From assembly GCA_003550325.1 (NCBI GenBank), contig QKWP01000003.1, forward strand, positions 324,847 through 388,846: a stretch of DNA of 64,000 bases, in the 5' to 3' direction. Under the pieces are notes generated by a model that saw nothing but the letters and a program-made list of their open reading frames with translations, did not search any database and had not been told where the DNA came from. A program made the position numbers and the translations under genes. This DNA is from Gigaspora rosea. Taxonomy: Eukaryota; Glomeromycota; Glomeromycetes; Diversisporales; Gigasporaceae. This document shows, piece by piece, positions 47,495 through 57,479 of the stretch (its first letter is position 1; the number at the start of each line of letters is the position of its first letter).

Positions 47495-48448
47495 TTAAAT
47501 GTTGAAATGTTTCGCTCGCATTCTTGAGTCCCATGCATATAACGTATAATGCAAGACGCCCAATGGTGTCGCTACTACTATCTTATCCAATCCTTATTCC
47601 TAATTTGGATTTGCCAATATCCTTTGTACGTATCGATGGAGGAATACTTGTCATGGCCCATAGCCTTTTCCAAAATTAAAGGCAACAGGCACCTATCCTT
47701 CACAATATATTTATTAAGGGGATGCATATCACCAACTACACATAACTGATCAGTACAACTATTCTTCTTATTCACTAGAAAGCAGTAATAAGCGAATTGC
47801 CTATCCCTTTTTCAAGCAGCCCATTTTTTAATATCTCCCATACTTGCTTCTCACATAATCGAGCCCTGGCTAGATTATTGATCCTAATTGGACATATTTT
47901 TGTTACAGGGACTTCTTTTTCTCCAGTTCTGACTTCGTATTCAATTAAGTTTGTCCTTTCTATTTCTGATAGATCGAAAACAAACATATCAGGGACCTTT
48001 TACAACAGACATTTTTCGAAGTACTGATCTTGAAGAGATACTTTCTTGTTCACTTAAAGAGCATTTATTCTATCTCTTGTCAGCCGCATAATTACTTCAG
48101 GCTTTTTGTCATTTACAAACCCAGCCTCAGATTCTTTGTTCCAATACACTACTTTCTCACAATAAGACTTTAGTAAATATTCATCACTAACTGGTTCAAC
48201 TTTATAAACTTTTACTGTACGTGCATTTTTAGCACTACTTAATACTTTAATACACAAATCATCTCGTTCATCACAAATATCTACATGAACTCTTCTCAAG
48301 TTATAAAGTCTTGATCATCCTCATCGTCGACCTCTTCCTCATAATCATCATAATCCTCTTTAGCAATCCATCTTTTAGGAACAATAGAAGCAATGAAAGA
48401 CACTATTTTTAGCTTAGATGCAACCGAGCACCAGAATTGATTGTTTTT

Positions 48449-48760
48449 TTACTTCAAGTTACATTTAGCAGTGGCTATCCAAGGTATTCCTAGTAGAACA
48501 TTGAAACTAGCATTCTTCATTATATAAATATTCTGAGCAACTATCATTCCATCGATATCTACTTTGATATTAGGTATGTAACCAACAAAGTTACTAATCC
48601 TATCATCAGCCATTCTTCCTCTACCCTTAGCCGACGTCCAGACAAGGCCCCTTTTGTTAGTATAATTGATATGCATAAGGTTCATACAGGATCCAGGATC
48701 GATAGGCACATCTATTAATTCATTATTTATTCTAATAGTAACTATTGGAACGTCTCCCAT
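48449..48760 (-). pseudogene. Ty3-type aspartic protease
   Basis: 104-codon frame with VPIDPGSCMNLMH (retropepsin active site normally D-T/S-G; here DPG), a central YIPNIKVDIDGMIVAQNIYI and the C-terminal FNVLLGIPWIATAKC (the ILG-type flap-closing motif with GxxWI). The Pro at the second active-site position is unusual and may reduce activity. It processes the polyprotein in active relatives. Confidence 0.72.
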
Positions 48761-48889
48761 TTGTTTACTAGAACTGGTTTAAACAGCCCTAACAATACTA
48801 ACATTTGTGTTCAAAAATGCCACATCAGCTTCTTTTTTCTTTCTTGTTAAGGCTTTCAATATTTCAACACGGGCCTTTGTGACCATTTA

Positions 48890-50440
48890 AAGAGCTGACC
48901 CAACATTACTGTTATTTCTAGCTCTGCAACCTTTTTCATAATGTCAAGTTCCTGCATTAATTCCGATAGAGGTATGTACATTATTGTTCCTTTTAATGGT
49001 GTTCCTGACTAATTGGGCTTTCATTAACTCTATTTTTCTTGTCATGTGAGTAATCGTTAGGCTCTGTTTCAGAGTATTTACGTTTTCATAAATTATAATT
49101 TCTCACATCAAGGATCAATTCACCCTTCACTATTTCAATTTGAGGCACTTGCCTCCATTACCAGATAAGGTTTTCATTATTTCAAAATATTAAATATTGG
49201 CCCCTTGAATATTAGTATTCTGCTGGCCAAAGTTCCTTCCTTCAATATTTTGATTCCGATGTGGATTGGGCAAGGTTTTCATTGGACAATTCCTTAACAT
49301 AAGACCTTTCTGCCCACAATTGTAACACAAATGAGGGTTAGCTTGATTATGCTGAGTGTTAGATAGTGATTGAGAGTAAGTTTGTTTTTGCTGCCAGTTT
49401 CTCTGTATATTCCGAGTTGGTTGATTTTGGTTTGGCTAATCTTTGCTAGTGGTCATATTTTTAACTAGCTTGGTAAGTTCATTAATACTGGATTCTAATC
49501 TATCAATTCTTTCTACGTCCTTACTAGCTTGACTATTTTGATAACTTGACAAATCTTTAACTCAGAAAAGGTATTAGACAATCTATCAACATTGAGATTA
49601 GTTTGATCAGCTGATTCTTGCCTACTACACTCGCCTTTTTTAAATTAAACTCATTATTTTTCTCAAACTTTTCGATTTTTAAAGCCCATTCTTTCGTTTC
49701 TTTATAGTTTCAGGGTAACGTTGCTTTATTTTTCCCTGTACTTAACCGGGATAATCCTTAAATACTATCACTTTACTTTATGATTGCTAACTTCGTTTTC
49801 ACTTTTTTAACACAAGCATCGAATCTGTTTGTATAGGAGACAATACTTTCATCTTCATTCAACTTGAGGTTTATTAAATGTCAATCTTCATTTCAACAAC
49901 ATACTTTGCTTTTGCTGATTTTATAAAAGCTGCTTTTACACCTGCCCAGTCTGCATTATCTTGCACAATGTACCTGACCCACTTACGCAAAGAAAGTAAT
50001 GTACATAGAACAATTTTGGACAATTTAGACATTTTTTCAAATTAAAATTACTTGAAATTTTATTTACATAATCTATTTTAATTTTTTTACTAATAAGTCC
50101 AGCACCTAAAAAAATATATAATTATATATTTTTTTAAATAACTTTGTTGATTAGTTAAACATGGGACATAGGCTTGGACAATTTTGGACAATCTTGGATG
50201 TTGAACATTTTACATAGTATGGACGTATCCCATGTACAACACTGCGCAAAGGTACTGCAACATATAGACCAACTACAAGTTTTATTTTTGCTTTGTTCCA
50301 ATCTTTCGTAGTGGCATACTCTTCAAAATCCACAACGAAGCTTCAATTGATTCACTATTACTACCATGATAAAACAGTTTGGTCAAATCTTTGGCACCGG
50401 TAGTCATTTTCATGAAAGTTGCACATTTAGCAATATTAGT
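48890..50440 (-). pseudogene. Ty3-type gag with zinc knuckle
   Basis: The capsid-like part is recognisable in pieces: VVGLYVAVPLRSVVHGIRPY (about 50310-50215) and LRKWVRYIVQDNADWAGVKA (about 49995-49930), separated by about 200 bp of AT-rich sequence with repeated TTGGACAATTTTGGACAAT words that looks inserted. The nucleocapsid motif at about 49330-49290 reads CYNCGQKGLMLRNC, i.e. CCHC with the His replaced by Leu. Many stops and frame changes. Confidence 0.65.
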
Positions 50441-50578
50441 TTGAGTAATTAAGATTTAAAGAAGCGGTATATTAATCAGTATACAAGTTAATGTGTAATT
50501 TATATTTTATTAAGCAATGTTCATTATATATATGTTGTTTTTTTTATTTGCGAGAGATACTTTTAAATACCCGGATCC

Positions 50579-51138
50579 TGCTGTCGAAAAGGTTAATAGT
50601 ATTGAAGCTACTAATGCCTAACTCAAGGCAAAATAACTTGAAAATTTAGAGACCATCCAGGGCCGTATTTGGAAACTACCAATATTTGGTATTGAGATAA
50701 GTATGTATTTTTATTATCAGAAGAATAGCCTGCCTAATTCTTTATTTTACGCTTTTATTTACTTATACTTGTTTTGACTATTTTAATTACATCATAGTTT
50801 GATCATGCTCCTTTTGACTTTTAATTAACTATTTAATTACGGCATTGTTATAAACCTTATTACGAAATTTTCATGCATCTTCTATTAATTACCTAATCCC
50901 TTGCCTAATTAATTACCTGATCCTATATATAATTTATGCATTACTTATTTTATTACTAATTTATTCCTACATGATCCGACCCATATCATCTATCATGTGA
51001 TCCACATAATACTTGTGACACACTATTCACTTCGAAGTATATACGTAATATTGTTATATATATATATATTTATATATATTTATTAAGCACTTTACTTTAT
51101 ATGCGCAAATATACCATTCGTTGTGCTACTCTGCGACA
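50579..51138 (-). repeat. Upstream LTR (right copy)
   Basis: 560 bp; on the minus strand it begins TGTCGCAGAGTAGC and ends CGACAGCA. Paired with 43875-44428. Confidence 0.85.
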
Positions 51139-52000
51139 CTAATAACAAAGAGACTCAACAAGATACTGGTACAAAATAAGGAATTAAATCCCCAGAACAA
51201 CACTGCACTATCATATTCATCAACTGAAGGGCTGATAAGTTGGTTAACGAACATACAAGAAAATGCATAGATGGAAAGAAAAGAATATTGGTTGATATTA
51301 CAAGATATTCTAGTGCATACAATTCAGTTTATATGCATTTACTATAGAAAGCACTAGAAAGGCTAGGATGTCCTAAGGGGTTCATTAAACTTTTAGAAAA
51401 TATGTTCAAGCATAGAAAAAATTAGGTTATAACAAATTTGGAAAAAACAAGTCAATACGAAGTAGAGGATGGCCTAGATCAGAGTGGACCAATGTCATCT
51501 ATCTTGTGAAGGATTTACTATGATCTGCTTATAATGAGAATATATAGAAAATATAAAGATTATATGCTCTCAACAAAAACACCAAAAGAAAAAATACTTA
51601 GTAGAAGTATGTCAGTATTGGCATATATGAACGATTCTTTATGGATATCAAATGACTTGAAAAAACTACAGAAAATTCTAAAGGAAGCAGATTCATTTTA
51701 TAAGTTAACCAAGATCAAGTAAATCTATCAAAATCAGTATTTTTGACAAACACAAAGGAACCAGGAAATTTAGTTGTTGACAGAGAAATAGTGCAGAGAC
51801 ATGAAAAAAAAACTATTTAGATATCTAGGTTGTTGGTTTAGTGCATTTAAGCAACAAAAAGAGATATATAAAGTAATAAAAGAAGAGGCAGTAGAAGCAA
51901 TAAGAAGACAAGATAGAGAAGAATAATGAAAAAACAATATGTGTATATAGTTAATTGTGTAATACTGACTCAGATTAAGGTTGCCAGCCATAAGTAATTA
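51139..52000 (+). pseudogene. LINE RT fragment, right of the LTR element
   Basis: Continues the LINE broken at 43874: LITKRLNKILVQNKEL directly after the LTR, then ILVDITRYSSAYNSVY (position of the first catalytic Asp), ERLGCPKGFIKLLENM, EVEDGLDQSGPMSSIL, and VLAYMNDSLWIS, where the usual YxDD reads YMND. The sequence degrades after about 51960 (VNCVILTQIK). Several stops; the first Asp of the catalytic pair is Asn. Confidence 0.75.
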
Positions 52001-53100
52001 TTACGGCATTATGGATTACAACCTGGGTTGCAACCCTTGGTTACAGCTAAGACCCAAAATTGTAAATATCCGTATTGCTATAAAAAATTGAAATAGTTGT
52101 AATAGTCATTATAGTTGTAATTTTTGTAAAGGTTGCAATTGTTGTAATAGATATAAGTATTATAAAGAACTCATTTTGTACTGTACTCTAAACTAAGTAT
52201 AAAAACATCAATTTCTTTGTATGGGGAAAAAATATTCAAGAAACCTGAATAAGCTGCTTGAAAATAATAAATTTAGTTTATTGTCAACAATATTTGGGTA
52301 CATAAACAGTTTTCACTATATGCTAATGCGTGTTGAATGTCATACGACTAGTAATCATGAAAAGATCTTAAAAAATTGCATAAAAAAAAAATGTTTTTTT
52401 TGTTATATTAAAAAAAACCTAGCTTAAATCAAGATTTATTCAGTAATTTGATCAAGGTTATTGTGTGTTATATTTAATATGTACTATGTGTACAGTATAA
52501 CCCCGCAATAGTCACATTCGCATTAGTCACAATCTCACTATAGTCACCTTAATTTACCTATTTAATTATATATACTATATATAAATTTTAACTCACTTTA
52601 GTCACAATCTCGCAATAGGCAAATAGAAAGTATGATTTTGGCACGTGACTATTGTGGGGTTTGACTGTAATTATAATTCTCATAATAAACTTGAAACTTT
52701 TAAACATGAATATTTAATATAATGTTGGAGTCAATTTTATTTAAATATTTTTGAGAATTTACACACTGGGACCCAAATTTGCAAATAATTATGAATGAGG
52801 GCCCAACTTAAAATATTTATTTATAAAGGCCTAAATTTCACTATAATGTAATCACAGGATCATTTTGCCATAATATTGACAATGACCCTCATATGAAATG
52901 TGGTTAAAAAATAATATACAGCTATCGATTTTGTAATAAGGTATTTATGTAATTTATTTAATATATATATTTAAAGAAATATATAAAAAGAATAATAAAT
53001 ATACAATTCATTTTAAAAAAAAATTAATATATTGTATTTCTTCCTAGGTTGGGTAATGGTTCTTGGTCTTTAAATTTTTTGCTCATTTGGTCAGGTATTA
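52001..53100. other. AT-rich spacer
   Basis: It includes a short GTTGTAAT/TTGCAA-rich stretch (about 52010-52160) and the element 52493-52667. No supported gene. Confidence 0.5.
52493..52667. mobile_element. TA-flanked pogo-like MITE, AATAGTCAC family
   Basis: The left end CAGTATAACCCCGCAATAGT matches the inverted right end CAGTCAAACCCCACAATAGT; TA lies at 52491-52492 and 52668-52669. ATAGTCAC/TTAGTCAC is repeated four times inside. 175 bp. Confidence 0.85.
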
Positions 53101-53104
53101 ATGA

Positions 53105-53280
53105 ATTCATGACTGCCATTAGGGTTCCAAAGTCTAGTTCGAGTCTGGTCCGGGTCTGACCAAACCTGGACTCGAACCATAAATTTTGAAAATTTCAAAC
53201 CCGGACTCGGATACAAATCTAAAGTACCGAACCTGAACTGGACTCAAACATTATTATAGGTTCGGTCCAGGTCCTGCGAT
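53105..53280. repeat. GC-richer block of GGACTCGAAC words
   Basis: Contains TTCGAGTCTGGTCCGGGTCT, then CCTGGACTCGAACC, AACCCGGACTCGG, GAACTGGACTC and GGTTCGGTCCAGGTCC, in both orientations. It stands out by base composition from its surroundings. Probably a fold-back or short-unit repeat. Confidence 0.55.
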
Positions 53281-53329
53281 TTTATTGCAATTTTTACATT
53301 TGTGATCGTACTGAAATATCTTATACTAT

Positions 53330-53530
53330 AGCTATTAAAATTGTATCGTGTGCTGTCCTCTTCTAAAAGTTGCGTTTTTGATATCTGTTACATTTAAATC
53401 AAATTATATTCTGTAATTCTTTAATCCTGTAAGCATTAAAATCATATCGTGTGCTGTCCTTCCCTAAAAGTTGCGTTTTTGATATCTGTTACGCTTAAAT
53501 TAAGTTATATCCTATAATCCTGTAAGCATT
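53330..53530. repeat. Direct duplication, period about 115 bp
   Basis: Two copies of a block with ATCGTGTGCTGTCCT, TAAAAGTTGCGTTTTTGATA and TCTGTTAC, ending AATCCTGTAAGCATTA. Confidence 0.8.
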
Positions 53531-53800
53531 ATAATTTTCAATCTTATTGTTATAGGTTTATAACATCAAAGTAAATGCATGCATAATTATGACAATAGAA
53601 CTTTGCTAAAGTTAATGTAAATTACATTATTGAATGTATACCAATGGAAATTTGAGCACGTGGGTTAAGGTTGCTTGAACCTGTTTTAAACGTATATAAT
53701 CCTGTTTTATGTTGAGGCTTGACCTTTAAATAAATATATTTATAAATAGTTTTGCCAGGTTAACACTTGCTTTGATTATTTAGCCAAGGGTGGCAATCAA

Positions 53801-54095
53801 TTAATTGACAATCACTCCACTGACATAACATTTCACTGACAATTATTTACTGACAAGTTCATTTACCAACAGTTTATTTCACCAAAGCTCATTTCACTGA
53901 CAAAGTAATTCTGGCCATTGTCATTAGGGTCAGGGTAGAATTAGGTAGAATTAGAGCTAAATTTAGTATGCTTTTTTAAAAAAAACTTGTTAGTGAAATG
54001 AGCTTCAGAGAAACAAACTGTTAGTAAAATGAACTTGGTAGTGAATATTAGTTAGTGAAATGTTATGTCAGTGAAGTGATTGTCAGTAAAATAAT
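53801..54095. repeat. Fold-back of CACTGACA words
   Basis: TGACAATCACTCCACTGACA at about 53806 pairs with TGTCAGTGAAGTGATTGTCA at about 54066-54085. The arms contain further TTTCACTGACA/TTAGTGAAAT repeats. The centre includes GGGTCAGGGTAGAATTAGG. No clear target duplication. Confidence 0.65.
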
Positions 54096-54120
54096 ACGAA
54101 CCCTTTAGCCATGTATATAC

Positions 54121-54302
54121 AGGACCCCCAAAATATACATAGATAGGTCAGGTTAATTATAGGGTTACTAAAAAAGAAAAGTTCTGCAGAAGAACTTCAA
54201 AAATAAGCAAAATAATTACTATAAATAGAAAAAATTTGCATAAAAAACCTCAAAAATAAGCAAACTTATACCTGACCTATCTATGTATATTTTAGGGGTC
54301 CT
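54121..54302. mobile_element. AGGACCCC-ended MITE
   Basis: The ends AGGACCCCCAAAATATACAT and inverted AGGACCCCTAAAATATACAT continue as matching sequence (AGATAGGTCAGG) to more than 30 bp. The flanks GTATATAC and GTAAGTAC agree at 6 of 8 positions, so an aged 8-bp duplication is likely. A TA-only duplication (one base outside) cannot be excluded. Shares the AGGACCC head with 16776-17775 and 58904-59085. Confidence 0.78.
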
Positions 54303-54310
54303 GTAAGTAC

Positions 54311-55425
54311 ATACATACGTGCAAACATACATATCAAATATGTACCAAAAATAGAATATGCTTCTAAAATAATATCGATATTATAAATGAAGTCATTTTA
54401 TCATAATTAAATCATTACGAATATCAATCTAGAATTACAATTTGGTTCTTAAAATAATTATAAAAAATAAAACAGAGGTTAATGTTGATCTAATTTACAA
54501 CTGAATACTCCTAAATTTGAATCTGAACTGCTTCTTAGGATAGTGGATTGATAGACCTTTTTTTGCAAGAAGATATGATAGTTTGTTTGGACTTGAAAAT
54601 TAAACAATTCTAATTAGTTATACAATTTAGCAATAAGTATTTCCTATTTAACAATTAATAAAATTCAATTGTATTATAAAAATAAATATTTGATATAGCT
54701 GTTTATTAGTATTGAATTACTAAATATAAATAATAAGTATACAGTATAACAGTCATAGAACATGTCTCTTTTATTGCTTTCTATAATAAAATTTAAATAA
54801 AATTATATAAATTTACTATAAACTTTGAGCTAAAATTCTTTTAAATTTAACTTATTAAAATAAATTAATTTTATGGTTATATAGATTTTCTAAAAGTAAA
54901 ATTTTTTCTAACTTTAACACCATTTTTTACTTAGTAATACATTCAAGAAAATGCATTTCGATTTCAAAACAAGTAAAAGTACATTCTGAACAAGTTTATT
55001 TAGAAACCCAAAAAAAATAAAGTTATTTTAATAAAAAAAAGGTTTTATATTACAAAGCAAACATTTTTGACTTTAGTATACATCTAAGCTATTTTTGTCA
55101 AGATAACCTATATTTTGCTACTAAGTAAAGTTTTTTAGAGCATAAAATATTTTACATATAATTTCTGTTTTAAATTAGTAAAAATTTGTTTTTGACAAAG
55201 TTACATTTGAAAATGTATAATGTATAAAATTAACAAAATTTTAACTTAATTTTGTTTTATATAACTATAAAATTTAATTTTAAGTTAATAAGTTAGATTT
55301 AAATGAATTTTCTTATAGATAGCAATTTGATCTATTTTAAAAGGACATGTTCTATGACTAATAATGATATCTAATCTCTACAATTAGAAAAATTTAATTA
55401 AAATTATTATTCATTAGTAATTAAT
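54311..55425. other. AT-rich spacer
   Basis: No coding evidence. Sequence just left (AGAACATGTCTCTTTTATTG, about 54757) and right (GGACATGTTCTATGACTA, about 55343) is inverted, so much of the interval may be one old inverted-repeat element. Confidence 0.45.
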
Positions 55426-56870
55426 ATGAATCAGAATTTTTTAAACTATTACATATTGATTACTATTAATTTCATCTATATCAATGCAGCAATTAGTAGT
55501 ATTAAGAATGTGTTCAGGATGAAAAGCTTCAAAAAGACTCTTAGGTTGAAAAATAGGTCGATTTTTGACAAAATCTTGGAGGTAACTCAAGTAAAGAATA
55601 TCAGTCTAGAATTGTGCGAGGTTAAAGCACATATGGTATAGTATGGAATGAACTAGCTAACAAGTTAGCAAAAGAAGCGGCACAGCTCGATGATGATTGG
55701 AAGTGGATACCTGCTAACACTACTCGTTAAAATGCATCCCTTTGGTAGAATGGCAAGCTTATCGACAGTTGCCAACGTAAATTCATAATGCGACTAAAAA
55801 GAAGGTCCTGTGAAGAGAGATGTCTGCTTTTAAGTAAAAACTTAGGATTAGAAAGTGGTTTTGACACTGATGATCTAGACTGGAGCTATAGATGAGCAAG
55901 ATTAAAGGAATTGGGAGGAGTGAAATGTAGAGAAATGGAGAGTAACTTTAAACTAATTTTGCAAATCAAAAAAATGTTACAGCTTCTCCCAACTTTGAAA
56001 GAGTTGCACACTCATAAGCTTTGGTTATACAAGTTACCAAACTGCATTATGTGTAAGGAGGAAACCAAGGAAACCATGAGATATTTAGTGCAGTGTAGTT
56101 TTATGGAAAATATCTGGCATGAGACAGAAAATACAGCATTGAGCGCTGCATGGGCAGTGTTAACAGATGAAGCGAAATTGTCATTAAGTATTTGGGATTT
56201 AGGTGAAATCCTGCTAAGTAACAAAAAAAAAATTCATTATAAAAAAAGGAAAATTTATTTAAGTAGTCTTATGGAAAAGGAGAAGCTCGATATATTGTAT
56301 AAGAAGGGACTCTTCAGAAAGGATGTGAAAAACTGTATGGATGCAATTTGGTATATGGTACAAGAAAGCTTCTACCGTGTTATTTGAAAAGAATGATGTA
56401 ACGAAGTTATTACTTGGGAAAAAGAAACTGGTATTGAACAATCTGTGAAGAGGAAACACAATAATAATGAAGTCAGAAATGCGAAACCACCCAATTCTAG
56501 ACTTGTAGAGATAAAGAAAGAGACATGAAGAGAAAGAAGTGGAAAGAGGAAGAGCAGGCGGAATCTGTAAATAAGATAGTTGAGGATTCAATATTAAGTC
56601 AAATTTTGGGGTCATATGTGGCAAGTTGGTGGATAGAAAGTAGGATTTGTATTTTGTATCTGTTTTTGTTTTGTTGTAAAGGTAGCTAAGAACCTGAACA
56701 TGCTCTCAAAGAGAGGTCGTATATAGCTTTGGGACTATCAAATATCAGTGCAACAACCATACCTGGGCACTAGTGGAGTAAGCTAGGTATTTGCCTATTA
56801 TAGTTAGCTTTGTGTTCATGTAAATTTATTTACTTAAACCGCTAATAAAGTAGAGCATAGTTGTAAAGTG
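55426..56870 (+). pseudogene. LINE 3' part: RNase H end, zinc motif, 3' UTR
   Basis: The RNase H tail is recognisable at about 55480-55640 (INAAISSI...KNISLELCEVKAHMV, compare KVKGH in the other copies). After several frame changes a long frame (55911-56387) carries CIMCKEETKETMRYLVQC and a C-terminal helical part ending WYMVQESFYRVI. In the zinc motif the His seen in the 32-41 kb LINE (HLSRC) is Tyr. The sequence continues to an AATAAAG at about 56846 that may be the 3' processing signal. It may be the 3' part of the same LINE as 51139-52000, but the RT thumb and linker are missing. Confidence 0.7.
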
Positions 56871-57479
56871 AAAAAAAATCTATATCAATAGAAATTGATA
56901 AAGGAGATTTAAATCAATATTTATTTGAAACAATACTAATCAATCCTCTTGCAAATTTTGGTGATAATATCTATAAACCATAAATCTAAAATAATTTTAT
57001 CAAAATATAAACAAATTTGGATTATCTATATTTTTTTTTAGATTTTAAAATTTTAGCTAATATCTTCTGCTCAAATAGCAGTTATAAATTTAGAAGTACA
57101 ATTAATGACTCTAATAAACTGCTTCTTGCAATTTATTCAACTAGTAGCTACTAAGTTTCAAATAAGAAAGCTGTGCAATTCAATTTGCTAGGAACTAGAA
57201 TTGAAGGTAATTTTTAATTATAATTTGCTAGCTTGTTCTTTTATATATATATGTTTTTAGTAATTACTAAAGTATATGCTTGTTACATGCTATAATTATT
57301 TAGAACATAATTTTGTCTTAATTTCACAGGTTAATAAATCATCTCTATATTTATTTACTAAATAAAATAATTTTGACAAGTATTAGACAATATTTATAAA
57401 CATGAATTCTAAGCATGATTTGCTGTTTTTATACTCGCAAACCAAATTTAATATAAATAAAATGATTTGAAGGGTACAA

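Larger units (their letters stand above)
46466..48299 (-). pseudogene. Ty3-type reverse transcriptase, split by a TTAA element
   Basis: From right to left: an N-terminal linker (48054-48299); YEVRTGEKEVPVTKICPIRI then GLLEKG (47775-47987); LCVVGDMHPLNKYIVKDR and SSIDTYKGYWQIQI (47578-47775); a frame-shifted MGLKNASETFQHL at about 47535-47499. RT resumes at 46690 with MHIILV..., AYQDDVGLW (a YxDD catalytic motif) and LTFASKKCHLANKELNIYGY. The 801-bp element 46694-47494 lies exactly between FQHL and MHII; joining across one TTAA keeps the frame. Other frameshifts are present. Confidence 0.8.
43875..51138 (-). mobile_element. Ty3-type LTR retrotransposon, broken
   Basis: Two direct LTRs (43875-44428 and 50579-51138) bound a minus-strand gag-PR-RT-RNase H-integrase order, which is the Ty3 order (integrase last). 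On the minus strand both LTRs start TGT and end CA. A purine-rich stretch (GAGGAGATCTAGCTCC) precedes the downstream LTR and fits a polypurine tract. No standard primer-binding site beginning TGG is visible. No clear 4-6 bp target duplication is seen. The LTRs differ by scattered changes and small indels, so the insertion is not recent. A TTAA element (46694-47494) interrupts RT. Confidence 0.85.
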
